Source: an uncultured Gammaproteobacteria bacterium (GTDB lineage Bacteria > Pseudomonadota > Gammaproteobacteria > GCA-2729495). From it: a DNA stretch of 53,279 nucleotides. The number at the start of each line of letters is the position of its first letter. Position 1 is the first letter of the stretch. Under the pieces are notes generated by a model that saw only the letters and a list, made by a program, of their open reading frames with translations, ran no database searches and was not told where the DNA came from. The position numbers and the translations under genes were made by a program. This document shows, one piece after another, positions 17,392 through 26,851 of this stretch. The DNA is taken from contig CAMYJV010000001.1 in the NCBI GenBank assembly GCA_947258805.1, positions 1 to 53,279 of the forward strand, written 5' to 3'.

Positions 17392-17829
17392 TCAGTCGAG
17401 GGCTTCCAGCACCCCAACGACATCCTTGCGAAGCTTGTCGATGGCCTGGTCGATGGCCGCCAGGGCCAGGTCACTCTTGCCGAGGCCCATCCAATTGTCG
17501 TTCCATGCTTGGTGCAGCTCGTCGGCGTGCCGGGCATTGGACTCCGGCATCAGCATTGCAAGGTCGCGCAGCACCAGTACCTCCACCCAGCCGTTGCGCG
17601 GGTTGCCGCCGACCAGGTCCTGCTCGAAATGGGCGAGATAGGTAACTCGCTGGAGCGCGGCAACGTGCACCAGCATTTCGAAGCCGGCCCGCCGGATATT
17701 GCGGTTGAACTCCGACTGCTCGTTGCGCCAGCTGTTGTAGGCCAGCGCGGTGAAAGCGACGACCAGACTGACGATGGCCACGAACAGCCCGCTGCCGGGC
17801 GCAATCAACTTGCGCTCGCGAGCGGTCAC
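17392..17829 (-). CDS. Membrane-anchored hypothetical protein
   Basis: A 145-residue protein not recognised. It has one N-terminal transmembrane helix (GLFVAIVSLVVAFTALAYNSW) and a soluble helical remainder with regularly spaced hydrophobics (HVAALQRVTYLAHFEQDLVGG, AIDQAIDKLRKDVVGVLEAL). Its start overlaps the stop of the upstream gene by 4 bases, so the two are translationally coupled. Helical anchored proteins of this shape can be sensors or scaffolds, but nothing specific can be assigned. Confidence 0.6.
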   Translation of the reverse strand: MTARERKLIAPGSGLFVAIVSLVVAFTALAYNSWRNEQSEFNRNIRRAGFEMLVHVAALQRVTYLAHFEQDLVGGNPRNGWVEVLVLRDLAMLMPESNARHADELHQAWNDNWMGLGKSDLALAAIDQAIDKLRKDVVGVLEALD

Positions 17830-18404
17830 AGCGCGCTGGACTCAGCCTTCAGCTGGGCCTTCCACGCCTTGCGTGCCGGGGAAGCTGATTCGTATTCCAG
17901 TTCCACGAGCATTTCAGCGCCCTGTTCCGTGCCGCGGTAGAACACGATCAGCGCATAAGGCCCCTGCCGCAGGCGGCTTACCATGGCACCACCGGTCTTG
18001 CCCATCGGAATGGGTGCTTTCAGACGTTCCCATCCCGAGTAGATTTCTTCCAGGTGAAGCTGGTAATCAGTAGCCAGGGCTTCCGCGGCTGCAAGATCCG
18101 GGAAAGCCCGCTGGTATACGATCTTGCCGATGGTGTGCGTGCTGGGCGTGGCGTAAACGACTACCTTTTGGATGTCGCTGGGCTTCACCGGCGCCTGCGC
18201 AGTAATTTTCAGCGATCCGTCCGCCGCCTTTGCAAACTTCGTGGCGGTGTTGAACGGGTACTCGTTGCCCAACCGGTAACCGCCCAATTCGCCGCGGCTT
18301 GCATCGGCAATGCTGCTGGCCGGTGCCAGCGCAGCGGTCAGCAAAACGGCCCAGATGAGGGCGCGGCACGCATCGCCGCGTTGGCCTTGGCCGGCTGACG
18401 TCAC
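17826..18404 (-). CDS. Exported hypothetical protein coupled to the HIT gene
   Basis: A 192-residue protein of unknown function. From the GTG at 18404 it has a signal peptide (ALIWAVLLTAALAPASSIADA) and a mature region with LGNEYPFNTATKFAKAADGSLKI and a C-terminal alpha/beta pattern (YALIVFYRGTEQGAEMLVELE). The GTG overlaps the stop of the upstream HIT gene (GTGA), and an in-frame ATG at 18431 inside that gene is less likely because it would bury the signal. Its stop overlaps the next gene by 4 bases, so three genes form one tight unit. Confidence 0.6.
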   Translation of the reverse strand: MTSAGQGQRGDACRALIWAVLLTAALAPASSIADASRGELGGYRLGNEYPFNTATKFAKAADGSLKITAQAPVKPSDIQKVVVYATPSTHTIGKIVYQRAFPDLAAAEALATDYQLHLEEIYSGWERLKAPIPMGKTGGAMVSRLRQGPYALIVFYRGTEQGAEMLVELEYESASPARKAWKAQLKAESSAL

Positions 18405-18826
18405 AAGCGTTCCAACGCGGCACGCAGCCACTTTGCATGTTCGGCCAGCACCGCCGGGTCGGCCATGGCGGTGGCGTGCGGCGTGCGCGGTTTGCCCTCG
18501 ACGCAGGGAATGATGTGCACATGCAGGTGAAACACGGTTTGTCCCGCTGCCGGTCCGTTCAGCTGGCTGATGCGGATGCCGTCGGCCGGAAAGGCCTCGC
18601 GCACGGCCCTGGCCACCTTCTGCACCGTGCGCATCAGGGGGTCAAATGCGCCGGGATCGAGTTCAAATATATTCTCTGCCGGCGTCTTTGGCAGCACCAG
18701 GGTGTGGCCGTCCGCCTGCGGCATCACGTCGAGGAATGCGAGGGTGTGCGCGTCTTCGTATACCGTGTTAGCGGGCGCGTCGCCGCGCAGGATCTTGGCG
18801 AAAATATTGTTGTCGTCGTAGGCCAT
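18401..18826 (-). CDS. HIT family hydrolase
   Basis: A 141-residue histidine-triad protein that cleaves nucleoside phosphoramidates or related nucleotide conjugates. Motifs are NIFAKILRGDAPANTVYED, MPQADGHTLVLPK and the triad HLHVHIIP. The ATG at 18826 has GAGGTG 5 bases upstream and matches the family start MAYDDNNIF. It heads a coupled unit with the two hypothetical genes downstream. Confidence 0.92.
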   Translation of the reverse strand: MAYDDNNIFAKILRGDAPANTVYEDAHTLAFLDVMPQADGHTLVLPKTPAENIFELDPGAFDPLMRTVQKVARAVREAFPADGIRISQLNGPAAGQTVFHLHVHIIPCVEGKPRTPHATAMADPAVLAEHAKWLRAALERL

Positions 18827-18901
18827 GTTCACCTCGCTCGTCTCACTTAGAATGCGTGAAGGCAGGCCGCCACGCAACGAGCCGCCCGCGGGAGCCAGGG
18901 T

Positions 18902-19306
18902 ATGAGCGAAGCCAGGGGCCGCCCGGACGCGAACAAGTGCTTCGTGTGCGGGCCCGACAATCCTACCGGACTGCGTATCGCATTCCGGATGGACAGCGAC
19001 ATCTGCCGGGCATCATTCACGCCCGGCCCGGACCATTGCGGCTACGACCAGCAGTGTCACGGCGGCATCCTGTTCAGCGTGCTGGACGACGTGATGGCGA
19101 ACTGGCTGTTCCTGCAGGGCAAGCGCGCACATACCGCGAAATGTGAGGTTCGCTTCCGCAAACCCGTGGCCATCGGCACCCACCTGGAACTGGAAGGTCG
19201 GCTGACAAAGAGCAAGGGTCGGCTGGCCGTGCTCGAAGGCCGCGCATTGCGCGATGGCGAAACCGTAGCCGAGGCCGAAGCGACGTTTATGGTCGTGCCG
19301 GACTGA
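18902..19306 (+). CDS. PaaI-type hotdog-fold thioesterase
   Basis: A 134-residue hotdog-fold protein: CFVCGPDNPTGLRI near the N-terminus, CGYDQQCHGGILFSVLDDVMAN (the active-site helix region), and a beta-rich C-terminal half (VRFRKPVAIGTHLELEGRL). These mark the PaaI/YigI-like acyl-CoA thioesterase group. The acyl substrate is unknown. GGGAG lies upstream of the ATG. It diverges from the HIT gene and stands alone. Confidence 0.82.
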   Translation: MSEARGRPDANKCFVCGPDNPTGLRIAFRMDSDICRASFTPGPDHCGYDQQCHGGILFSVLDDVMANWLFLQGKRAHTAKCEVRFRKPVAIGTHLELEGRLTKSKGRLAVLEGRALRDGETVAEAEATFMVVPD

Positions 19307-19369
19307 GCCTGGGCGCAACAGTCGCCGGAATCTCAGGACTGGGGGAAACCGGCTCGCCCGCAGCTCAAG

Positions 19370-19660
19370 TTATTCGTAGATGGCGAAATGGTATTCGCCG
19401 GTGCCCTCGCGTAGCGGTGCCACGTCGTTCACGTACTCCGGATCCGCCAGCATTTCGGCAATGGCGTCCTGGGAGGGCCACTCCGAGATGATCACGATTT
19501 TGCCCTCCAGCAGATCACCCTTGAGGACCTGCTTGGCCGGGCCGCGCACCACGTACTTGCCGCCGTGTCTTTCGATCATCTCCGACGAGCGGCCGATGTA
19601 TTTCTTGAAATTCTCGTTCGGGTTGGTGACTTCGCAGACTGCGAGCAGGTAGGCCGCCAT
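19370..19660 (-). CDS. DUF1330 domain-containing protein
   Basis: A 96-residue small protein of the dimeric alpha/beta-barrel type with AYLLAVCEVTNPNENFKKYI, GGKYVVRGP, IVIISEWPSQDAIAEML and DPEYVNDVAPLR, all typical of DUF1330. The function is unknown; members resemble ferredoxin-like barrel monooxygenases without known activity. It is convergent to the thioesterase gene and co-oriented with the POT gene, which ends 65 bases further right. Confidence 0.85.
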   Translation of the reverse strand: MAAYLLAVCEVTNPNENFKKYIGRSSEMIERHGGKYVVRGPAKQVLKGDLLEGKIVIISEWPSQDAIAEMLADPEYVNDVAPLREGTGEYHFAIYE

Positions 19661-19725
19661 CGGACTCTCCGGTTCTTGTTATTGAAGGGAAGTCATTATC
19701 CCGGGCGCCCCGAAGCCCCGCAAGC

Positions 19726-21240
<1,515 letters not shown>

Positions 21241-21243
21241 GGG

Positions 21244-22029
21244 TCAGGCGGTCCCGTCGCCGGCCGTTTCCGCCGGTTCGCGGTTCGGCAGCATCACCCG
21301 GGACATCACGATGCCCGCTTCGAACAGCAGGTAGACCGGGATCGCAAGCAGCGTCTGGCTGATCACGTCCGGGGGCGTCAACAGCATGCCCATCACGAAG
21401 GCGCCGAGAAACACGAACGGCCGCTTGCTACCCAGGCTCTCCGTGGTGGTCATGCCGGTGGCCACCAACATCACGGTGGCAATGGGCACTTCGAAGGCAA
21501 TGCCGAAGGCCAGGAAGATCACGAGAATGAAATCGAGGTAGGCGGTGATATCGGTCATCACCGTTACGCCTTCCGGTGCTACCGCGTTGAAGAACGCAAA
21601 CATCAGCGGAAATACCACGTAGTAGGCGAAGGCAATACCGAGATAGAAGAGCACGATGCTGGAAGTGACCAGCGGGATCGCGAAGCGCTTCTCCTTGCGA
21701 TACAGGCCGGGCGCAACGAAAGCCCAGAGCTGGTAGATCACCACCGGCATGCCGATGAACAGCGCGACAAACAGCGTGGTTTTGAACGGGGTCAGGAACG
21801 GTGACGCGACCTGGGTCGCGATCATGCTCGAGTTTTCCGGTAGCTGCGCCATCAGCGGTTCGGCGACGATGGCAAACACCCGCTCGGAAAAAGGCGCCAG
21901 GCAAATGAATATTGCCAGCACGGCCCCGAAGGCCTTCATCAGGCGGCCGCGCAGCTCGATCAGGTGGGAGACCAGCGTGGCCTCTTCCAGCTGTTCTTCT
22001 TCGTCGTCTGGCGTGATGGGATTGGTCAT
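21244..22029 (-). CDS. tatC: Sec-independent protein translocase TatC
   Basis: The six-helix core receptor of the twin-arginine translocon, which recognises Tat signal peptides. The 261-residue protein has SHLIELRGRLMKAF at the N-terminus, the periplasmic loop with FLTPFKTTLFVALF, WAFVAPGLYRKEKRF and GIAFEVPIATVML. It follows tatB by 23 bases. Possible Tat clients in this window include the small protein at 15927-16187 and the TRAP binding protein at 25769. Confidence 0.97.
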   Translation of the reverse strand: MTNPITPDDEEEQLEEATLVSHLIELRGRLMKAFGAVLAIFICLAPFSERVFAIVAEPLMAQLPENSSMIATQVASPFLTPFKTTLFVALFIGMPVVIYQLWAFVAPGLYRKEKRFAIPLVTSSIVLFYLGIAFAYYVVFPLMFAFFNAVAPEGVTVMTDITAYLDFILVIFLAFGIAFEVPIATVMLVATGMTTTESLGSKRPFVFLGAFVMGMLLTPPDVISQTLLAIPVYLLFEAGIVMSRVMLPNREPAETAGDGTA

Positions 22030-22052
22030 CGCTGCGCGCCGGGCGCCGGGCC

Positions 22053-22340
22053 CTAGTCGTCTTTCTTCGCCGGCGGCTCTTCCGCAGCGGGCGCGTCTGG
22101 CTTCAGGTCATCGACCCCCGGCCGGCTGTAAGTCTTGGGCTTCTTCGGCTGGTAGCCGCCGATGGTCGGGTCCATGTCGAGTTCGCTGCGCAGCTGCGTG
22201 GTCAGGGTTCTTGCCGTGCGCCGGGCCTGGCCCGCCCACCGGCCAACCTTCATTGCCACGCGCGGCAGCCGTTCCGGGCCGAGCACAATCAGCCCGATCC
22301 CGAACAGGATGAATATCTCCCAGAAGCCGATATCGAACAT
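22053..22340 (-). CDS. tatB: Sec-independent protein translocase TatB
   Basis: A 95-residue protein with the TatB pattern: a single N-terminal helix (FDIGFWEIFILFGIGLIVLGPERLP, split by the conserved Glu and Gly-Pro hinge), an amphipathic helix and a charged, Pro/Lys-rich tail. It works with TatC in signal-peptide binding. It lies 6 bases after tatA. Confidence 0.95.
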   Translation of the reverse strand: MFDIGFWEIFILFGIGLIVLGPERLPRVAMKVGRWAGQARRTARTLTTQLRSELDMDPTIGGYQPKKPKTYSRPGVDDLKPDAPAAEEPPAKKDD

Positions 22341-22346
22341 CGGCGG

Positions 22347-22589
22347 TCAGGACTTGGTTTTCTGCTCGGCTTCGTCCCGGTGCGCTTCGCTGAACTCCGC
22401 GTCCGGCTTGTCGAGCCGTTGCGGATCTTCGTCCTCGTCCTTGTCGGCGTCGGACATGGCCTTACGGAAACCTTTCACCGCACCGCCGAGGTCCCCGCCG
22501 ATGCTGCCCAGTTTCTTCGTGCCGAAGATCATCACAACGATCAGCAGAATAATGAGTAATTGCCAGAGGCTGATGCCGCCCAGACCCAT
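22347..22589 (-). CDS. tatA: Sec-independent protein translocase TatA
   Basis: An 80-residue pore-forming component: a transmembrane helix ([21 protein letters not shown]), the [10 protein letters not shown] hinge, an amphipathic helix [14 protein letters not shown], and a very acidic tail ([11 protein letters not shown]). First gene of tatABC. The 100 bases upstream, to dtd, contain no other gene. Confidence 0.96.
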   Translation of the reverse strand: MGLGGISLWQLLIILLIVVMIFGTKKLGSIGGDLGGAVKGFRKAMSDADKDEDEDPQRLDKPDAEFSEAHRDEAEQKTKS

Positions 22590-22689
22590 GATTTCACTCC
22601 ATTGATATGGCGTCGGCGCTTTATTGCGCGAAAAGACAATGATACGCGAAAAGCGCCGGCCGCCCGGGTGCGCCAGCGCACGTTTCCGC

Positions 22690-23145
22690 TCAGGCCGGGG
22701 GTTCTGGTGGGACTTCCAGCCAGAAGGTCACCGGGCCCCGGTTCACCAGCTCCACGTCCATGTCTGCCCCGAAACGCCCGGTGGCCACTTCGCTGCAGCG
22801 CGCCCGGACCTCGGCCACCAGGGTCTCGAACAGGGCCTGTCCCACCGCGGGCTCCGCGGCCCGGCCCAGGCTGGGGCGGTTCCCCTTGCGCGTGTCGGCC
22901 GCCAGCGTGAACTGCGGCACGAGCAAAATCCCACCGCCGGCCTGATTCACGTCCAGATTCATCCGGCCTTCCCCATCCGGGAATACACGGTAGGCCGCCA
23001 GCCGTTCAGCCATGCGCCGTGCCTGAGCGTCTTCATCGCCACGCTGCACAGCAGTAAGGACCAGCAGGCCCGGCCCGATGCTGCCCACCGTTTGGCCGTC
23101 CACCCGGACTTCAGCCCTGGAAACCCGCTGTATCAAGGCAATCAT
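22690..23145 (-). CDS. dtd: D-aminoacyl-tRNA deacylase
   Basis: A 151-residue proofreading enzyme that removes D-amino acids from mischarged tRNA. It begins [17 protein letters not shown], the standard start, and holds both active-site motifs: [17 protein letters not shown] (usually SQFTL) and [11 protein letters not shown] with the cross-subunit Gly-cisPro. It is independent of the tat genes, with 100 bases between them. Confidence 0.96.
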   Translation of the reverse strand: MIALIQRVSRAEVRVDGQTVGSIGPGLLVLTAVQRGDEDAQARRMAERLAAYRVFPDGEGRMNLDVNQAGGGILLVPQFTLAADTRKGNRPSLGRAAEPAVGQALFETLVAEVRARCSEVATGRFGADMDVELVNRGPVTFWLEVPPEPPA

Positions 23146-23483
23146 TCAGAATGCTGCTCCACCACGGAATTGTACGCGGATCCGCGGGCCGGATCGGAAA
23201 ATGGGAACGCAGGGGATTTTTCGCCGCTTGGAGAGATGCTTTTCCCACCAAGGTTAAAAATATAAATTAGTGGGAATTTCAAGCTATTTTTGGTTATTAT
23301 TTTAGGGCGGGTTCCCATTTTCGACGGCTTTTCCACCCCTGATCCGCGCTGCTGCGAACCTCCCGGGGCCAGGGTTGCACCAGATTATGTATTCGTTAGC
23401 ATGCGCGCCTGCGCGGAAACAGAAACGCGTCGCCGCACCGGGCCCGCAAGAAGCCCGGCCAAAGTTCCAGGGGAGTCGAACCA
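23146..23483. promoter_or_regulatory. AT-rich intergenic region with nested TGGGAA dyads
   Basis: A 338-base gap between divergent dtd and the alkylsulfatase gene. It holds a 12-base inverted repeat, GAAAATGGGAAC (23197-23208) and GTTCCCATTTTC (23311-23322), with a second inverted pair nested inside, TTCCCAC (23242-23248) and GTGGGAA (23270-23276). Both pairs share a centre near 23259. The arms between the motifs are not complementary, so this looks like four operator half-sites rather than one hairpin. The part 23254-23306 is strikingly AT-rich for this genome and is the likely promoter area. Confidence 0.5.
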
Positions 23484-25580
23484 ATGCATTTCAATTCGCG
23501 ACTGGCGACAGCCAGCCTGTCAGCCTTGATTGTCTTTTTTGCCGGACAGGGGGCCTTCGCCGCTGGCGGTGGCACCGACATGGCCGCCACGGTAGCCGCC
23601 GACCGACACTTCGACCCGAAGGGCAAGCCGCCGTCCAGGGTCACGTTGCAGGTGTTGAACGAGGCCCGCAAGACGCTGCCCTTTGGCGACAAGCGGGACT
23701 TCGAAGAAGAAGAACGCGGCTTCATCGCCGCACCGGAGTCGAAAAAGATTATCGGCCCGAACGGCAACGTGGTCTGGGACCTGGAGCGCTACGACTTCCT
23801 GCTGGAGGGCAAGGACTTCGACAGCATCCATCCGTCGCTGCAGCGGCAGTCGACGTTGAACATGAATTTCGGTCTCTACGAAGTGATCCCGGGCGTCTAC
23901 CAGGTGCGGGGCTTCGATCTCGCCAATATCTCCTTCGTCAGGGGCGACACGGGCTGGATCGTTTTCGATCCGCTGACCGCTGAAGAGACCGCCCGTGCGG
24001 CCCTGGAACTCGTGAACAAGCACCTCGGCAAGCTGCCGATCAAGGCAGTGGTCTACTCGCACTCGCATGGCGATCACTGGGGCGGCGTACGCGGCATCGT
24101 GGATGAGGCCGACGTGCGCGCCGGCAAGGTGGAAATCATCGCCCCACGTGACTTCTTGCTGCACACGGTGTCGGAGAACGTGTATGCGGGCAACGCGATG
24201 AACCGGCGTTTGTTCTACCAGTACGGCATCCTGCTGCCGGCAAGCCCATATGGGCATGCGGGTCAGGGCCTCGCCCAGAACGTTTCCATCGGCAACATCA
24301 CGCTGATCGCGCCCACTCGCGTGATCGAGGACGACATCGAAGAACTCACCGTGGACGGTGTGAAGATGATCTTCCAGAACACGCCGAACACGGAAGCCCC
24401 CGCGGAGATGAACACCTACTTCCCGGACCTGCGTCTGTTGTGGATGTCGGAGAATGTGGTCGCCTCATTCCACAACATCTACACGCTCCGCGGCGCACCG
24501 GTGCGCGATGCATTGCGCTGGTCCAAGTACATCAACCGGGTCCTTTACCTGTTCGGGCAGGACGCCGAAGTGATGTTCGCGTCCCACCACTGGCCGCGCT
24601 GGGGCAACGAGCGGATTCAGGAAGTGCTGCGTGGCCAGCGCGATCTGTACGCCAACATCAACAACCAGGTTTTGCACCTGGCGAACCAGGGCGTCACGAT
24701 CAACCAGATCCACAACGTGTACGAGACGCCTGATGGGATTGCGGAGCAGTGGTACAACCGGGGCTACCACGGGTCACCGCAACACAATAGCCGCGCGATC
24801 ATCAACCGGTTCCTCGGCTACTGGGACGCGAACCCCGCCACCCTGATCCCGCTGTCGCCGGCCGAGTCGGCGCCTTTGTACGTGGAGATGATGGGCGGTG
24901 CCGACAAGATCATGGCCAAGGGCCAGGAGCTGCACGACGAGGGCGCGTACCTGGAGGCCCAGGAGATTTTGAACAAGCTGGTACAGGCCGAACCGGACAA
25001 CGAGGCTGCGAAGGACCTGCTCGCCGACGTCTTCGAGCAGATCGGTTACCAGCAGGAAAATCCGGGTCTGCGTAACAGCTATCTGGCGGGTGCCTTCGAG
25101 TTGCGCTCGGGCATCCCGCAGGGCGCGCAAATCGACTCAGCCGGGCCAGATGTCGTGCGGGCCATGAGCACGGAGCTGTTCCTGGACTTCGTCGGCATTC
25201 GCATGGACCCGGAGAAGGCCGCCGGCATGGAGTTCACGATCAACCTTGTCACGCCGGACAACGGCGAGGCATTCATCGTCGAGCTGAGTAATTCGACCCT
25301 GACCAACGTCGAGGGCTTTCAGGCCGCGGATCCCGATCTCACGGTTACGATCAACCGCACTGACCTGGAAGCCGTGATGATGGGCGCGAAGACCCTGCGG
25401 GCGCAGATCGAGGACGGGACGGCCAAGGCCGAGGGTAACGCGGACATCATCGGGCAACTGGCGTCGACGCTGGTGGTGTTCGATCCGCGCTTCGAAATTC
25501 TGCCGGGTACCAAGGGACCGTCAGTAGAAGCTGATCTGAACGACTACGAGATCAGCGGCATCGATCCCAGCGGCGAATAG
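23484..25580 (+). CDS. Secreted linear alkylsulfatase (type III, SdsA/BDS1 family)
   Basis: A 698-residue zinc enzyme that hydrolyses alkyl sulfate esters to alcohol and sulfate. It has a Sec signal peptide ending in AFA-A; a metallo-beta-lactamase domain (about 120-400) with YSHSHGDHWGG, LLWMSENVVASFHNIY and FASHHWPRWGN as metal-binding segments; a helical dimerisation region (about 450-540) with AKGQELHDEGAYLEAQEIL; and a C-terminal SCP2 sterol-carrier-like domain with AGMEFTINLVTPDNGEAF. The length and domain order fit SdsA1-type enzymes. It probably acts in the periplasm and starts the plus-strand transport block. Confidence 0.93.
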   Translation: MHFNSRLATASLSALIVFFAGQGAFAAGGGTDMAATVAADRHFDPKGKPPSRVTLQVLNEARKTLPFGDKRDFEEEERGFIAAPESKKIIGPNGNVVWDLERYDFLLEGKDFDSIHPSLQRQSTLNMNFGLYEVIPGVYQVRGFDLANISFVRGDTGWIVFDPLTAEETARAALELVNKHLGKLPIKAVVYSHSHGDHWGGVRGIVDEADVRAGKVEIIAPRDFLLHTVSENVYAGNAMNRRLFYQYGILLPASPYGHAGQGLAQNVSIGNITLIAPTRVIEDDIEELTVDGVKMIFQNTPNTEAPAEMNTYFPDLRLLWMSENVVASFHNIYTLRGAPVRDALRWSKYINRVLYLFGQDAEVMFASHHWPRWGNERIQEVLRGQRDLYANINNQVLHLANQGVTINQIHNVYETPDGIAEQWYNRGYHGSPQHNSRAIINRFLGYWDANPATLIPLSPAESAPLYVEMMGGADKIMAKGQELHDEGAYLEAQEILNKLVQAEPDNEAAKDLLADVFEQIGYQQENPGLRNSYLAGAFELRSGIPQGAQIDSAGPDVVRAMSTELFLDFVGIRMDPEKAAGMEFTINLVTPDNGEAFIVELSNSTLTNVEGFQAADPDLTVTINRTDLEAVMMGAKTLRAQIEDGTAKAEGNADIIGQLASTLVVFDPRFEILPGTKGPSVEADLNDYEISGIDPSGE

Positions 25581-25768
25581 GAGAGCAGTCTCATGCGAAA
25601 GAGGGGCCGGGTACATTTTCCGCAAGGAAAGGCGACTTTAACCCTTTTCCCTTTTTCTACCCCTCTTCCCCTTTGTACATGACTTCTGCCAGCCGCGTGG
25701 CTGGGCCGGGGCCCCTGAACGGCGTCCGGTGCACTACTATTCCCCGCTGACCTGGCGGGAGAGCGCGG

Positions 25769-26851
25769 ATGAAGCGCAGAGAACTACTGGCAGCCGGTGC
25801 TGCAGCGGCGGTGGCGGGCTGCGCCGGCGAGCAGGCCGACTGCGGCCCGGGCACCTTCGGCGAGCGCTTCAACTGGAAGCTGGTCACCACCTGGCCGCCG
25901 AACTTTCCCGGCCTGGGTACCGGCGTGAACCGCATGGTCGACATGATCGAGCGGGCGTCGGCGGGCCGCCTGAAAATCAAGGTCTACGCGGCCGGCGAGC
26001 TGGTGCCGCCCTTCGAGGTCTTCGACACGGTGCGCGGTGGCACGGCAGAGATGGGCCACGGGTCCGCGTATTACTGGAAGGGCAAGACGGAAGCCGCGCA
26101 GTTTTTCACCGCCATCCCCTTCGGCATGACTGCCATGGAACTGAACGGCTGGTTCTACCACGGGGGTGGGCTCGAACTGTATCGGGAGCTGTACGAGCCA
26201 TTTGGTCTCTTTCCCTTCCCGGCCGGCAACACCGGCGTGCAGATGGGCGGCTGGTTCAACCGCGAGATCAACAGCGTCGACGACCTGAAAGGCCTGAAGA
26301 TGCGCATCCCGGGCCTGGGCGGCGAAGTGCTGCGGCGCGCCGGCGGCACGCCGGTGAACCTGCCCGGGGCAGAGATCTTCACCGCGCTGCAGACGGGCAG
26401 CATCGATGCCACCGAGTGGATCGGTCCCTATAACGACGTGGCCTTTGGCCTGAACAAGGCCGCGCGCTACTACTATTACCCGGGCTGGCAGGAACCCGGC
26501 CCGGCGCTGGAATGCATCGTGAATCTGCAAGCCTATGACTCTCTGCCTGAAGACCTGCAAGCAGTAGTGGAGATCGCGTGCAGTGCCACCAACGACCAGA
26601 TGACGGCGGAGTTCGTTGCCCGCAACGCGCAATCGCTGGCGCAGTTGCGGGAAAAAGGCGAAACGGAGATTCGCAGTTTCCCACCGGAGGTCCTCGACGA
26701 GCTGCGTGTGTTGACCGACCAGGTCATCGAGGAACTGGCGGCCGGCAATCCGGAAGTCGCAAAAGTCTACGCGTCGTTCTCCGAGTATCGTGAGATGGCG
26801 GAAGACTGGAGCAACCTGTCTGAACGGGCCATGCTGAACACCCGCGGCTGA
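25769..26851 (+). CDS. TRAP transporter substrate-binding protein, TakP/DctP-like
   Basis: A 360-residue solute-binding protein. The N-terminus MKRRELLAAGAAAAVAGCAG combines a twin-arginine pair with a lipobox-like AGC, so it is probably Tat-exported, perhaps as a lipoprotein. The mature part closely follows the TakP group for 2-oxo or hydroxy acids: WKLVTTWPPNFPGLGTG, FFTAIPFGMTAMELNGWF, GNTGVQMGGWFNREIN, LKMRIPGLGGEVLRRAGG and SIDATEWIGPYND. No TRAP membrane subunits are adjacent; a DctQ-DctM pair lies 16 kb away. Its TGA overlaps the ATG of the following ABC binding protein (TGATG). Confidence 0.92.
   Translation: MKRRELLAAGAAAAVAGCAGEQADCGPGTFGERFNWKLVTTWPPNFPGLGTGVNRMVDMIERASAGRLKIKVYAAGELVPPFEVFDTVRGGTAEMGHGSAYYWKGKTEAAQFFTAIPFGMTAMELNGWFYHGGGLELYRELYEPFGLFPFPAGNTGVQMGGWFNREINSVDDLKGLKMRIPGLGGEVLRRAGGTPVNLPGAEIFTALQTGSIDATEWIGPYNDVAFGLNKAARYYYYPGWQEPGPALECIVNLQAYDSLPEDLQAVVEIACSATNDQMTAEFVARNAQSLAQLREKGETEIRSFPPEVLDELRVLTDQVIEELAAGNPEVAKVYASFSEYREMAEDWSNLSERAMLNTRG

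Noticed and set aside
23190..23330. A MITE or large hairpin between dtd and the alkylsulfatase gene
   Set aside because: Only the repeat ends pair; the roughly 30-base stretches between them are not complementary, and no target-site duplication is visible.
25581..25768. Intrinsic terminator after the alkylsulfatase gene (GGAAAGG...CCCTTTTCC and a pyrimidine-rich tract)
   Set aside because: The stem is imperfect and short, and the pyrimidine tract is mixed C and T; too weak to list as a feature.
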